Under the pieces are notes generated by a model that was given only the letters and a program-made list of their open reading frames with translations, made no database searches and had not been told where the DNA came from. 34,960 nucleotides of DNA from Bacteroides_E sp964583185 (GTDB taxonomy: Bacteria > Bacteroidota > Bacteroidia > Bacteroidales > Bacteroidaceae): NCBI GenBank assembly GCA_964583185.1, contig CAZOVL010000021.1, positions 1-34,960 of the forward strand, read 5' to 3'. Each line of letters opens with the position of its first letter. The stretch's first letter is position 1. Of this stretch, positions 1 through 8,836 are shown piece after piece. Both the position numbers and the translations under genes were made by a program.

Positions 1-142
1 AAATAGTATATAATGACTCAAAAGTTAGCAATTCCACAAATTTCTATCTCGTCAGTTAAAAATTAAGAATTGCCTCAAATATAAAAGTTAAAGTACCGTA
101 TATTTCAGGTCTACAAATAAGTAAATACATTGACAATAAGCC
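1..142. other. Noncoding flank after the radical SAM gene
   Basis: No credible gene. The only structure seen is a 7-bp inverted repeat (GCAATTC near 29 and GAATTGC near 68) with a loop of about 35 nt. That is too weak to call a terminator for the minus-strand radical SAM gene whose stop codon lies at 143. Confidence 0.4.
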
Positions 143-1225
143 TCAAGCCTCATTCAATCGTTTCAGATGACAGAACAACAGATTCCCTTGCTCATCTCTC
201 AAATGCATACCATTACCCTCACAGTTATTCCATTCTTTACAGTCGGCACAAATACCTCTTTTCATCCAATTACGATCACGAAACACCTGATATTTATTAT
301 TCCAAACGGTCATAAAATCATCTTGGTATATGTTTCCTTGTATAAAATTAGACCGTAAATTCGGGCAGGCTGAAATTGAACCATCCACTAAAATAGAACC
401 AACATTTACACCCGCACGACAAAAAAAGAAGTTATCTCTTACTTCACCTTCATATCCCCCTAAATATCCTTCACAGCCATAGCTTAAAGCTATTTCCCCC
501 TCGTTGCGGGTATCACGAATAAAATCGAATACAGCCTTAAACTGTGGAGCCGATAATTGTAACTCATCATTTACTGCTGCTCTACCAATAGGAAATATGG
601 TGAAGAGTCGCCATCTTTTAACCCCTAGATCAATTAACTTTTGCTTCAATGCACCTAATTCATGGATATTTTTAGGTGAAACACAAGTTACTACATCATA
701 GATTATGTGTTCCTCTTTTTCAATTAATAACTTGATTCCATTAAAAGCATTCTTAAAGCTATTGGGGTTACCTCTAAGGTAGTTGTGTGAATCTTCCAAT
801 CCGTCCAGACTAATTGTTACCGACCGCAATCCCGATTCAATTAGAGCATTCAACCGTTTTTCGGTAAGAGCCAGTCCATTCGAAACCATACCCCATGGAT
901 ATTCTCGCTTATATAACTCACGACCACACTCTTCTAAATCTTTACGCATCAAAGGTTCACCTCCTGTTATAACAATCATTGTTTTATGCGTATTAACATA
1001 AGGCGTAATACTATCTATTACTTTAAGGAAATCGGCTAGTGGCATATCTTTTTGAGCCATATCTCTACGACAATCACTACCGCAATGCTTGCAAGACAGG
1101 TTACAACGAAGCGTACATTCCCACAAAAGATAAGTGAGTTGATGCATCTTCCGTTCGTTCTTCCTATATTTTTGATATAATTTCAGGGCTATTTTCTTCC
1201 GTAGAGGCAGTTTGGAAACACTCAT
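143..1225 (-). CDS. Radical SAM/SPASM enzyme of the rSAM-lipoprotein system (TIGR04133-like)
   Basis: A 360-residue radical SAM enzyme. The [4Fe-4S] motif CNLSCKHC is close to the N-terminus, and ITGGEPLMR is the usual SAM-binding GGEP motif. The C-terminal third carries a SPASM pattern: FFCRAGVN, SACPN, then CADCKEWNNC and a last Cys in LLFC, enough for auxiliary clusters. Its ATG overlaps the stop of the upstream lipoprotein gene by 4 bases (ATGA), so the two should be translationally coupled. Sequence and context match the Bacteroidetes rSAM/lipoprotein pair that I know as TIGR04133/TIGR04134. The reaction is unknown to me. Because SPASM enzymes commonly modify peptides, the coupled lipoprotein is the natural candidate substrate; that part is inference. 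Confidence 0.85.
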   Translation of the reverse strand: MSVSKLPLRKKIALKLYQKYRKNERKMHQLTYLLWECTLRCNLSCKHCGSDCRRDMAQKDMPLADFLKVIDSITPYVNTHKTMIVITGGEPLMRKDLEECGRELYKREYPWGMVSNGLALTEKRLNALIESGLRSVTISLDGLEDSHNYLRGNPNSFKNAFNGIKLLIEKEEHIIYDVVTCVSPKNIHELGALKQKLIDLGVKRWRLFTIFPIGRAAVNDELQLSAPQFKAVFDFIRDTRNEGEIALSYGCEGYLGGYEGEVRDNFFFCRAGVNVGSILVDGSISACPNLRSNFIQGNIYQDDFMTVWNNKYQVFRDRNWMKRGICADCKEWNNCEGNGMHLRDEQGNLLFCHLKRLNEA

Positions 1226-1695
1226 TTTTTCTTCTCTATTTCTTCTACAGTTTTTTGAGCATCTAAAGTAATTGTTCCCATATCTTTTTCTGCATGTCCT
1301 TTATACCAACTATCTCCATCTTTATAATCATCTTTAGTGAATTCAATGTCCATTTCTTTTTCTGTAAATGAACCATTAGTCTCACCATCTATATCTAGAA
1401 ACTTGATTCGATATTTATTATTGGGAAAACTCTTGTTTTCCAAAATAAACTCTCCGGTTTTATTCGTCAAAGAAACGCATCTTTCTTCTTCATTTTCCAA
1501 TAACATCTCTACCTGAATTCCTTCAATTCCCTTTTCTTGAGCCTCAGCATCTACTACTTTTCCTATAACTTTATAGGTAGCAGAGGGGGTTCCATATTCA
1601 TCCATTGGATCTGAATTAGTACATTGAGTGAACCCTAAAAACAGAAGCAAAAGAGTTAATAGTTTTGAATAAATTGTCCTAGCTTTAATAATCAT
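1222..1695 (-). CDS. Radical SAM-associated putative lipoprotein (TIGR04134-like)
   Basis: A 157-residue lipoprotein. Lys/Arg residues are followed by a Leu-rich stretch ending in FLGFTQC, giving a lipobox with acylated Cys25, then an Asp/Ser-rich tether. The region around residues 40-130 (YKVIGKVVDAEA, KGIEGIQVEM, NKTGEFIL, YRIKFLDIDGE) reads as a small beta-sandwich of the carboxypeptidase-regulatory-like kind. The C-terminal motif W..GHAEKDMGTITLDAQK is shared with the broken copy upstream. It should be anchored in the outer membrane or periplasm after Lol sorting. The stop overlaps the radical SAM start. Function is unknown; it is a candidate target of the enzyme. Confidence 0.8.
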   Translation of the reverse strand: MIIKARTIYSKLLTLLLLFLGFTQCTNSDPMDEYGTPSATYKVIGKVVDAEAQEKGIEGIQVEMLLENEEERCVSLTNKTGEFILENKSFPNNKYRIKFLDIDGETNGSFTEKEMDIEFTKDDYKDGDSWYKGHAEKDMGTITLDAQKTVEEIEKKK

Positions 1696-1814
1696 AATCT
1701 ACCTATTTTAAGATGGAATCAATAAATATAGTAAAAATACAATAGAAAACCACTATTGAAAAATTTTAATAGAGCAAACATTAACATTTAACAAAACAGA
1801 TTATTGGCCTCTTT
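1696..1814. other. Spacer between intact and broken lipoprotein genes
   Basis: 119 bases without a gene. A near-consensus -7 element (CAAACATT at 1775-1782, which reads AATGTTTG on the minus strand, one mismatch to TAnnTTTG) could be a private promoter for the intact lipoprotein/radical SAM pair. Confidence 0.3.
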
Positions 1815-2300
1815 TTACTTCTCTTCTTCTATCTTTTGGGAATCAAGTTGAATGATTCCCATATCTTTTGTTGCATAGACATCGTGCCACCTATTACTGT
1901 CTATAATATCCTCTCGAGTAAATTCAACAGTTATTTCTTTGTCAGCAAACAGACCGTTTTCTTCTTTATTAACATCCTGAAATTTCATGATAATCTTAGG
2001 ATAGGGTACCTGATATCGTTCAACGGAAAAGCTACCGGATTCATCTGTTAGAACAGTCGTTCCTTCAATGTGCTCCATATCAGTATTTGGAATCATTACC
2101 ACTTGAATTCCTTTTATCCCTTTTTCAGCAGCCTCTTTTTGAGGTTACTTTTCCCACAACCTTAAATGTAGCAGTAGGGTTCCATATTCAATCATTATGT
2201 CATCTAATCCGGAATCATCTTTTCCACACCCTGAAAATCCCAACAAAATGAGTAAAAAGGATAGAAAAGAGGTATAAATAGTTCTCACCTTACGTTTCAT
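1815..2300 (-). pseudogene. Second radical SAM-associated lipoprotein, broken by two small indels
   Basis: Reading from ATG at 2300, the product starts with a signal peptide ending LILLGFSGC (Cys25, as in the intact copy), a GKDDSG tether and EYGT. It then meets TAA at 2145-2147. The same frame resumes afterwards as KEAAEKGIKGIQVVMIPN and runs to the stop at 1815, ending W..VYATKDMGIIQLDSQK. The family sequence is recovered if one C is restored in the G-run near 2176-2178 (giving GTPTATFKVVGKV) and one A is removed from the T-run at 2136-2140. So there are two compensating one-base homopolymer indels with a stop trapped between them. Full length would be about 161 residues, close to the 157 of its neighbour. 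It may be a true pseudogene, a phase-variable gene or an assembly artefact. Confidence 0.75.
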
Positions 2301-2438
2301 ATTAAGTTCATTTTTAGTTTACATAAAAAGAAAACACAACAAATGATCTATTAAAGAAAATTTTTCATTCAGAACCTACTACAAAACATATTCTATGCTT
2401 TTCTTTCATTCCAAAATTTAGAGCGAATGATAATTGTT

Positions 2439-2446
2439 CAAATATA
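2439..2446 (-). promoter_or_regulatory. Bacteroidetes -7 box upstream of the lipoprotein/radical SAM cluster
   Basis: CAAATATA on plus is TATATTTG on minus, a perfect TAnnTTTG. It lies about 140 bases upstream of the broken lipoprotein start. No clear TTTG is seen at -33, so this is a sequence match only. Confidence 0.35.
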
Positions 2447-2533
2447 CAATTCTTAAAAACACTTACATTAAGAAGGACAACTTGCAGTAAAATATTTATA
2501 TTTAGGTTCAACTTCATTATCCAAAGACAGAAT

Positions 2534-3604
2534 ATGACAAAACGACAAAAAAACAAAAGAAAACGCTCCATAGATAATATGAAGGTTTTTGGAACTCCTG
2601 AATATTTGGGAAAAATAAATATACCCACATCAGTAGAACTAATACAATACAATGAAAAAGACTTTACACAAAGAACTTTAAGCCCACAAAGTGATTTTAA
2701 GAAACAGATAAAAAAGGATTTCACCAATTGGTTTAAAGTAACCGGTTTTTCCGATGTGGAATATATAAATCGAATTTGTAGAGATTTTGGTTTGCATAGT
2801 TTTGATATCCGAGAGTTGTTAGCTGACGCAAACTTTGTTAAGGTTGTTCTTTATGATGATGTAACTTTTTCTTTAATCTCAGGATATTATTTAAATGACG
2901 AAAGGGTTATGGAAGATATGCAAATAGCATTTATTTTAGGAGATAACTTTGTCATCAGCTTTAAGGAAGCTCCACTTCCTGTATTTAATGAAGTAGAAAG
3001 GGCGATTTCTGAGAACAATATTACTCTAAGAAAAAAAGGAGCCGATTTTTTACTCTACATTCTATTCAACACGATTAATTCTTTCAACAACAATTTCATT
3101 ACAATGTCTGAAGATTATCTTCTGGAAATTGAAGATCAATTAATTATGCAAAATGAAACGATTGATGTTCTTCACACACTGAGTAAAGAACGAATGACTC
3201 CTATTCGGATTAAACGTTTTATGTCATCGTTAAGAGAGGAATTTGAAAATCTACTAGAAAACACAAATAATAAAATAAAGCCTGAGAACTTGATTTATTT
3301 TGAAAATTTGGATGATAAGTTTCGTACTGTTTCTTCCAATATTTACAGTTATGAAGAACTCGTAAAGTCTCTCATTGATTTATATTACAATAATAACGAA
3401 ATGAAGATGAACAAAATAATGAAACGTCTCACTGTAGTAGCTACAGTTTTCATCCCTCTCACTTTTCTGGTTGGTGTTTGGGGCATGAACTTTGATATCA
3501 TGCCCGAGCTAAAATGGAAATATGGATATTTAATGTCCTGGGGGCTATTTATAGTAATTGCCGGACTTGTTATTCTTCTAATGAAAAAGAAAAAATGGTT
3601 GTAA
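2534..3604 (+). CDS. corA: CorA-family magnesium/cobalt transporter
   Basis: A 356-residue CorA-type channel. A large cytosolic N-terminal domain and a long helical stalk are followed by two membrane helices at the C-terminus (about residues 298-318 and 330-350). The signature WGMNF stands at the end of the first helix, and the protein closes with the usual basic tail (KKKKWL). Length matches the roughly 350-residue CorA family. It should act as an inner-membrane homopentamer for Mg2+ uptake. The chosen ATG gives a very basic start (TKRQKNKRKRS); an internal ATG at codon 16 is an alternative. TATATTTA about 40 bases upstream is one mismatch from a -7 box. The gene stands alone, divergent from the lipoprotein cluster. 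Confidence 0.92.
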   Translation: MTKRQKNKRKRSIDNMKVFGTPEYLGKINIPTSVELIQYNEKDFTQRTLSPQSDFKKQIKKDFTNWFKVTGFSDVEYINRICRDFGLHSFDIRELLADANFVKVVLYDDVTFSLISGYYLNDERVMEDMQIAFILGDNFVISFKEAPLPVFNEVERAISENNITLRKKGADFLLYILFNTINSFNNNFITMSEDYLLEIEDQLIMQNETIDVLHTLSKERMTPIRIKRFMSSLREEFENLLENTNNKIKPENLIYFENLDDKFRTVSSNIYSYEELVKSLIDLYYNNNEMKMNKIMKRLTVVATVFIPLTFLVGVWGMNFDIMPELKWKYGYLMSWGLFIVIAGLVILLMKKKKWL

Positions 3605-3665
3605 AATAGATAATAGGTAAGAACAAAAAAGATTAAGTTATCTCCTTATAGGAAGTAAAACCTTG

Positions 3666-4391
3666 TCATCTTTCTTTGACATACAAATTTCGTTGGCGAA
3701 AGATAGACTCCACTTGGTTACGTTGTTCCTCGGTAGGTGATACAGCATCTTTCAGTTGATAGTCCAACCCTAATTCTGCCCACTTAGATGAACCTAGTTG
3801 ATGAAAAGGTAAAACACTTACCTGTTGAATGTTTTGAAAAGAAGATAAATAATCGGCCAATGCCTCAATGTCTTCTATGTGATCTGTATAACCTGGAAGA
3901 AGAACATAACGTATCCAAGTAGCTATATTCTTTTCCTTCAGATACTCAGCAAACTGCAATGTAGGTGCCAATTTTTTACTTGTTAAAGCTTGGTACTTAG
4001 TCGGGTTAAAATGCTTAATATCTAACAGAACCAAATCCACCCAGTTCAGAAGCTCTTTAATTTTATCATTAAAAATAAAACCGGAAGTATCTATGGCAGT
4101 ATGTACTCCTTCCTCTTTACACAACTTAAGAAATTCAAGAAGAAAATCGGGTTGCATCAATGGTTCACCTCCGGAAAGAGTTATTCCACCTTTCACAAAC
4201 CCTTTTACTTTTCTGTACTCTTCAAAAAGTTCAACTGGAGTTACTGTGTGTTTTGCGTCTTTCATAATCCAGGTATCGGGGTTATGACAATAGAGACAGC
4301 GCAGAGGACATCCCTGCATAAAAATAACCAAACGGATTCCCGGACCATCCTTAGTTCCGAAACTCTCTATGGAATGAATAAAACCCTTCAT
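3666..4391 (-). CDS. pflA: Pyruvate formate-lyase activating enzyme
   Basis: A 241-residue radical SAM activase. The cluster motif is CPLRCLYC (Cys28, Cys32, Cys35) within GCPLRCLYCHNPDTW, preceded by SFGTKDGPGIR, which is diagnostic of PflA. LSGGEPLMQ contacts SAM. The enzyme abstracts hydrogen from the C-terminal glycine of PflB to make the glycyl radical. It lies 65 bases downstream of pflB on the same strand, separated by a hairpin that may lower its expression relative to PflB. The length is typical of the short activases that lack the ferredoxin insert. Confidence 0.96.
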   Translation of the reverse strand: MKGFIHSIESFGTKDGPGIRLVIFMQGCPLRCLYCHNPDTWIMKDAKHTVTPVELFEEYRKVKGFVKGGITLSGGEPLMQPDFLLEFLKLCKEEGVHTAIDTSGFIFNDKIKELLNWVDLVLLDIKHFNPTKYQALTSKKLAPTLQFAEYLKEKNIATWIRYVLLPGYTDHIEDIEALADYLSSFQNIQQVSVLPFHQLGSSKWAELGLDYQLKDAVSPTEEQRNQVESIFRQRNLYVKER

Positions 4392-4406
4392 AAAATATAA
4401 AATAAA

Positions 4407-4437
4407 AGCAGAGAACCTAAACTGTAGACTCTCTGCT
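4407..4437 (-). terminator. Hairpin between pflB and pflA, probable attenuating terminator
   Basis: Perfect 8-bp stem (AGCAGAGA at 4407-4414 with TCTCTGCT at 4430-4437) around a 15-nt loop. On the minus strand it is followed by a T-rich tract (TTTTATTTTATATTTT) just before the pflA ATG. It probably gives partial termination after pflB. Confidence 0.55.
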
Positions 4438-4456
4438 AAATTACTATTTTTATTCG

Positions 4457-6688
4457 TTAAAACGTGGTCGTAATGGTACGATTTATTACATCTAATTGTT
4501 GCTCTTTCGTTAACTTAACAAAATTCACAGCATAACCGGAAACACGTATCGTTAATTGAGGATACTCTTCAGGGTGTTCCATGGCATCAATTAATAAGTC
4601 ACGATCAAAAACATTCACATTCAAGTGATGTCCTTTCTGATTGAAATACCCATCTAAAAGAGAGGTTAAATTTTGAGCCTCTTCTTTTTTATTCTCGCCT
4701 AGTGTATTAGGAGTAATTGCAAAGGTATACGAAATTCCATCGTTGGCATGTTCAAAAGGAAGTTTGGCTACAGAGGAAAGTGAAGCTACTGCTCCTTTTG
4801 TATCTCTTCCGTGCATGGGATTAGCCCCAGGAGCAAAAGGTGTTCCTCCTCTTCTACCATCGGGTGTATTGCCCGTTTTCTTTCCATAAACCACATTTGA
4901 AGTTATAGTAAGTACGGATTGGGTAGGAATAGCATTCTTATACATTTTAAAGCTCCGAATTTTGTTCATAAACTTCTCAATCACATCAACAGCAAATTGA
5001 TCGGTAAGCTCGTCATTGTTTCCAAAAGGTACATACTCTTTTTCCAATACATAATCCACTGCATCACCTTCTTCATCACGTATAACACGCACTTTCCCAA
5101 ATTTAATTGCAGCTAAAGAATCAGCTATAATCGATAGACCTGATACTCCAAAAGCTTGTGTACGAACAATATCCACATCATGTAAAGCCATTTCAAGTGC
5201 CTCATAAGAGTACTTATCGTGCATATAATGAATAATGTTTAACGACTTCACATAGGTTTCTGCTAACCAATCCAACATCTTATCAAACTTCTCCCAAACC
5301 TCATCAAACTCAAGATATTCTCCTTTTACAGGTTCTAAATACCCTTGGGGCACTACATAATCCTTACTGTTCTCATCCTTTCCTCCATTAATGGTATACA
5401 GCAAAGCTTTGGGCAGATTTGCACGTGCGCCAAAGAATTGCATTTGTCCTCCGATACGCATAGGTGAAACACAACAAGCAATACCATAGTCATCGCCTAA
5501 CTGTTCACGCATCAAGTCATCGTTTTCATATTGCAAAGAAGAGGTATCGATAGAAACTCTGGCACAATATTCTTTCCACCCTTGTGGTAGACTTTCACTC
5601 CAAAGAACAGTTAAATTTGGCTCCGGAGCAGGTCCTAAATTATATAGGGTATGCAACATACGGAAACTGTTCTTTGTAACTAAAGATTTTCCATTTTTCG
5701 CCATCCCTCCTAAAGATTCTGTTACCCAAACCGGATCACCCGAGAATAGTTCATCGTATTCTGGTGTACGCAAAAAGCGGACGATACGTAGCTTCATAAC
5801 AAAATGATCAATGAGCTCCTGAGCTTCTTGTTCCGTTATTTTTCCTGATTGAATATCTCTCTCAATATATATGTCAAGAAAAGTACTAACTCTCCCCAAA
5901 CTCATAGCCGCCCCATTCTGGTCTTTAATAGCAGCTAAATAACCAAAATAAGTCCATTGTATAGCTTCTTGAGCAGTAGATGCAGGTTGTGAAATGTCGT
6001 AACCATACGAAAGAGCCATCCGTTTCAATGCAGCTAAAGCGGCTAATTGGTCGCTTAACTCTTCTCTCAGACGAATCAACTCATCGGTCATCTCTCTAGG
6101 ATCACATTCCTTAAAACGCTGTTTACGTTCATTTATTAAACGATCTACTCCATACAGTGCCACTCTACGATAATCACCAATGATACGACCTCTTCCATAG
6201 GCATCTGGAAGTCCTGTTAACAAGCCATTACTGCGAGCACGACGGATACTTGCTGTATAAGCAGAGAAAACACCATCATTATGAGTCTTACGATATTTTG
6301 TATAGAATTCTTCTGTAGTAGAATCTAAATCGTACCCATACTCTTGCAAACTCTGTTTCACCATACGCAATCCACCATTGGGAAAGATTGCTCGTTTCAA
6401 AGGTTTATCCGTTTGTATTCCAACTATTTTTTCAAGGTCTTGGTCAATATATCCGGCACCATAAGTATCAATTTGTGATGGAAGAGAGGTTTCAGCATCA
6501 TAAACACCTTTCTCTTTCTCTACTTTAAACATCTCTGTTAAAATAGCCCATAACTGATGAGTAGCTTCAGTTGGTTTTTCAAGAAAGGAATCAGTTCCTT
6601 TATACTCTGTATAGTTTTCCAGAATGAAATTGTTTACATCAATGACATCCCTCCAATTTGTGCCTTTAAATCCAATATAAGCATCCAT
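4457..6688 (-). CDS. pflB: Formate acetyltransferase (pyruvate formate-lyase)
   Basis: A 743-residue glycyl radical enzyme that converts pyruvate and CoA to formate and acetyl-CoA in anaerobic fermentation. The adjacent catalytic cysteines are in GIACCVSPMR, and the glycyl radical motif RVSGYAVNF lies 25 residues from the C-terminus (Gly about 718). Internal motifs such as LTGLPDAYGRGRIIGDYRR and GNTPDGRRGG match PflB rather than the diol dehydratases or choline lyases. Length is normal. It is transcribed with pflA, and a perfect -7 box stands about 55 bases upstream. Confidence 0.97.
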   Translation of the reverse strand: MDAYIGFKGTNWRDVIDVNNFILENYTEYKGTDSFLEKPTEATHQLWAILTEMFKVEKEKGVYDAETSLPSQIDTYGAGYIDQDLEKIVGIQTDKPLKRAIFPNGGLRMVKQSLQEYGYDLDSTTEEFYTKYRKTHNDGVFSAYTASIRRARSNGLLTGLPDAYGRGRIIGDYRRVALYGVDRLINERKQRFKECDPREMTDELIRLREELSDQLAALAALKRMALSYGYDISQPASTAQEAIQWTYFGYLAAIKDQNGAAMSLGRVSTFLDIYIERDIQSGKITEQEAQELIDHFVMKLRIVRFLRTPEYDELFSGDPVWVTESLGGMAKNGKSLVTKNSFRMLHTLYNLGPAPEPNLTVLWSESLPQGWKEYCARVSIDTSSLQYENDDLMREQLGDDYGIACCVSPMRIGGQMQFFGARANLPKALLYTINGGKDENSKDYVVPQGYLEPVKGEYLEFDEVWEKFDKMLDWLAETYVKSLNIIHYMHDKYSYEALEMALHDVDIVRTQAFGVSGLSIIADSLAAIKFGKVRVIRDEEGDAVDYVLEKEYVPFGNNDELTDQFAVDVIEKFMNKIRSFKMYKNAIPTQSVLTITSNVVYGKKTGNTPDGRRGGTPFAPGANPMHGRDTKGAVASLSSVAKLPFEHANDGISYTFAITPNTLGENKKEEAQNLTSLLDGYFNQKGHHLNVNVFDRDLLIDAMEHPEEYPQLTIRVSGYAVNFVKLTKEQQLDVINRTITTTF

Positions 6689-7092
6689 TTCTAAATTCTT
6701 TTATGAAAATTTAAATAAAACAATCTTTTAAAATTTACCCGCACAAAGATAAGACTTTAACTTAGGATAACCACATAATAGAACCGATATAAATAACCCC
6801 ACTCAAGCAACCACGAGCTATTTGTCAACTATTTTCCCCGTTATTAAACATATGGAGAAACAACCCTTTTAAAAAGAAGATAAAGTACAAAAGAACACCC
6901 ACTCTGACCCGTTTTCTCAAAAGCAAAACTGTGTGATTCTTAAAATACAATAAATAAGAACGGCTCTAATTAATAACTGATTACAAAGAGGAAAAAGTCA
7001 ATCTTTTTTAGTAATTTTACAATTAGCTTAATTCAATTTTCTTTTTCTTAAGTTAAGCTATTGAGACAGATAAAAAGAAAACAACATATATA
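6689..7092. other. Divergent pflB/recJ intergenic region
   Basis: 404 bases without an ORF of note. It holds the pflB promoter near 6744-6751 and, close to recJ, a perfect 8-bp inverted repeat (TAGCTTAA at 7024-7031, TTAAGCTA at 7053-7060, 21-nt loop) that would fold in the recJ leader. No exact TAnnTTTG was found for recJ. Confidence 0.5.
6744..6751 (-). promoter_or_regulatory. pflB promoter, -7 box
   Basis: CAAAGATA on plus is TATCTTTG on minus, an exact Bacteroidetes TAnnTTTG box. Transcription would start near 6738, leaving a leader of about 50 nt. The -33 element is poor. Confidence 0.6.
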
Positions 7093-8817
7093 ATGAATTA
7101 CAAATGGAATTATCAACCCTTAACAGAAGAACAACAAGATGAAAGTATAAGATTAGCTAACGAATTAAATATTCACCCCACTTTAGGGCAGTTATTATTG
7201 CAAAGAGGTATAAGTACGCAACAAGAAGCAGAGGATTTTTTCCAACCCGACTTAAAGAGTTTGCACGATCCATTCCTTATGAAAGATATGGATTTAGCTG
7301 TGGAAAGGTTAAATCAAGCAATTGGAGCAAAAGAACGCATACTTGTTTATGGAGATTATGATGTAGACGGTACAACCGCTGTTTCTTTAGTTTATAAATT
7401 CATACGCTTCTTTTACTCTAATATAACTTATTATATCCCTGATAGAGATGATGATGGTTATGGCGTATCAAAACAAGGAATAGACTTTGCATATAATGAT
7501 GGAGTTAGCTTAATTATTGTTCTTGACTGTGGCATAAAGGCTGTAGAGCAAATTGCATATGCCAAAGATATAGGTATTGATTTTATCATCTGCGACCACC
7601 ACGTTCCGGATGAAATATTACCTCCCGCTGTGGCCATTTTAAACCCTAAGCGTTTTGACAACACCTACCCATACACCCACCTTTCCGGCTGTGGTGTGGG
7701 ATTTAAGTTTATGCAAGCTTTTGCAATAGACAACGGGATTAAGTTTCGGAAATTAAAACCGTTATTAGATCTTGTGGCGGTTAGTGTAGCTTCTGATATT
7801 GTTCCTATTTATGGAGAAAACAGAATACTAACTTTTCACGGACTAAAACAACTGAATAGAAATCCTTGTGTTGGACTTAAAGCTATTATTGACATCAGTG
7901 GGTTGAGCAAAAAAGAGGTAACAACGAGTGATATTATCTATAAAATAGGGCCTCGAATTAATGCTTCCGGTCGTATGCAATGCGGAAAAGAAGCTGTTGA
8001 TTTGTTAATAGAAAACGACTACACCAAGGCACTTGAGAAAGCAGAACAAATCAATGAATACAATGAAGCACGTAAAGATTTGGATAAAGGGATTACCGAA
8101 GAGGCAAACCGCATAGTTGATGAACATAAAGGTTTAGAAAAGAAGCGCTCCATTGTTCTTTATAATGAATCGTGGCACAGAGGAGTGATTGGTATTGTTG
8201 CCTCACGTTTAACCGAAGAGTATTATCGTCCGGCTGTAGTCTTAACTCGCACAGAAAATTATGCTACCGGATCAGCTCGCTCTGTTCCGGGGTTTGATGT
8301 ATACAAAGCTATTGAACATTGTAGAGATTTACTGGATAGCTTTGGTGGTCATACCTATGCCGCAGGTTTATCTATGCGTGTAGAGAACGTTCCTATTTTT
8401 GCCGAACGCTTTGAAAAGTATGTAACTGAACACATTCTACCGGAACAGACTTATGCCATTTTACATATTAATGCTGAATTAGAATTCAAAGATATCACTA
8501 AAAAATTCTACAAACATCTACAATGCTTTGAGCCTTTTGGACCATCCAATGAGAAACCTATTTTTTCCACTCATCATGTCTATGATTATGGAACAAGTAA
8601 GGTTGTGGGAAGGGATCAGGCACACATCAAACTGGAGTTAGTAGACAACAATTCCAATAGCATACTCAATGGCATTGCTTTTGGTCAGAGTTCACACGTT
8701 CGTTATATAAAAACAAAACAGGCCTTTGACATTTGCTACACCATTGAGGAAAATGTATATAAAAAGGGAGAAGTACAACTTCAAATTGCAGATATAAAAC
8801 CTCGGGTAGATTCGTAA
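7093..8817 (+). CDS. recJ: Single-stranded-DNA-specific exonuclease RecJ
   Basis: A 574-residue DHH-family 5'-3' single-strand exonuclease used in recombination, mismatch and base excision repair. Metal-binding motifs are in order: DYDVDG (88-93), LDCG (144-147) and DHH (168-170). The DHHA1 part shows SWHRGVIGIVASRL and the glycine-rich GGHTYAAGL. Length is that of ordinary RecJ. recQ begins 19 bases after its stop, giving a repair operon in which RecQ unwinding would supply single strands for RecJ. The ATG at 7093 begins close to the family's usual N-terminus. Confidence 0.95.
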   Translation: MNYKWNYQPLTEEQQDESIRLANELNIHPTLGQLLLQRGISTQQEAEDFFQPDLKSLHDPFLMKDMDLAVERLNQAIGAKERILVYGDYDVDGTTAVSLVYKFIRFFYSNITYYIPDRDDDGYGVSKQGIDFAYNDGVSLIIVLDCGIKAVEQIAYAKDIGIDFIICDHHVPDEILPPAVAILNPKRFDNTYPYTHLSGCGVGFKFMQAFAIDNGIKFRKLKPLLDLVAVSVASDIVPIYGENRILTFHGLKQLNRNPCVGLKAIIDISGLSKKEVTTSDIIYKIGPRINASGRMQCGKEAVDLLIENDYTKALEKAEQINEYNEARKDLDKGITEEANRIVDEHKGLEKKRSIVLYNESWHRGVIGIVASRLTEEYYRPAVVLTRTENYATGSARSVPGFDVYKAIEHCRDLLDSFGGHTYAAGLSMRVENVPIFAERFEKYVTEHILPEQTYAILHINAELEFKDITKKFYKHLQCFEPFGPSNEKPIFSTHHVYDYGTSKVVGRDQAHIKLELVDNNSNSILNGIAFGQSSHVRYIKTKQAFDICYTIEENVYKKGEVQLQIADIKPRVDS

Positions 8818-8836
8818 ACAGAAAGGATATCTTAAA

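Noticed and set aside
2130..2180. Programmed frameshifting or stop-codon recoding in the second lipoprotein
   Set aside because: Two opposite indels in homopolymers explain the stop, and no slippery heptamer with downstream structure or Sec/Pyl context was seen.
2365..2727. 120-codon minus-strand ORF over the corA start
   Set aside because: It is antisense to the conserved CorA coding region, Cys/Phe-rich with no domain, and best seen as a shadow.
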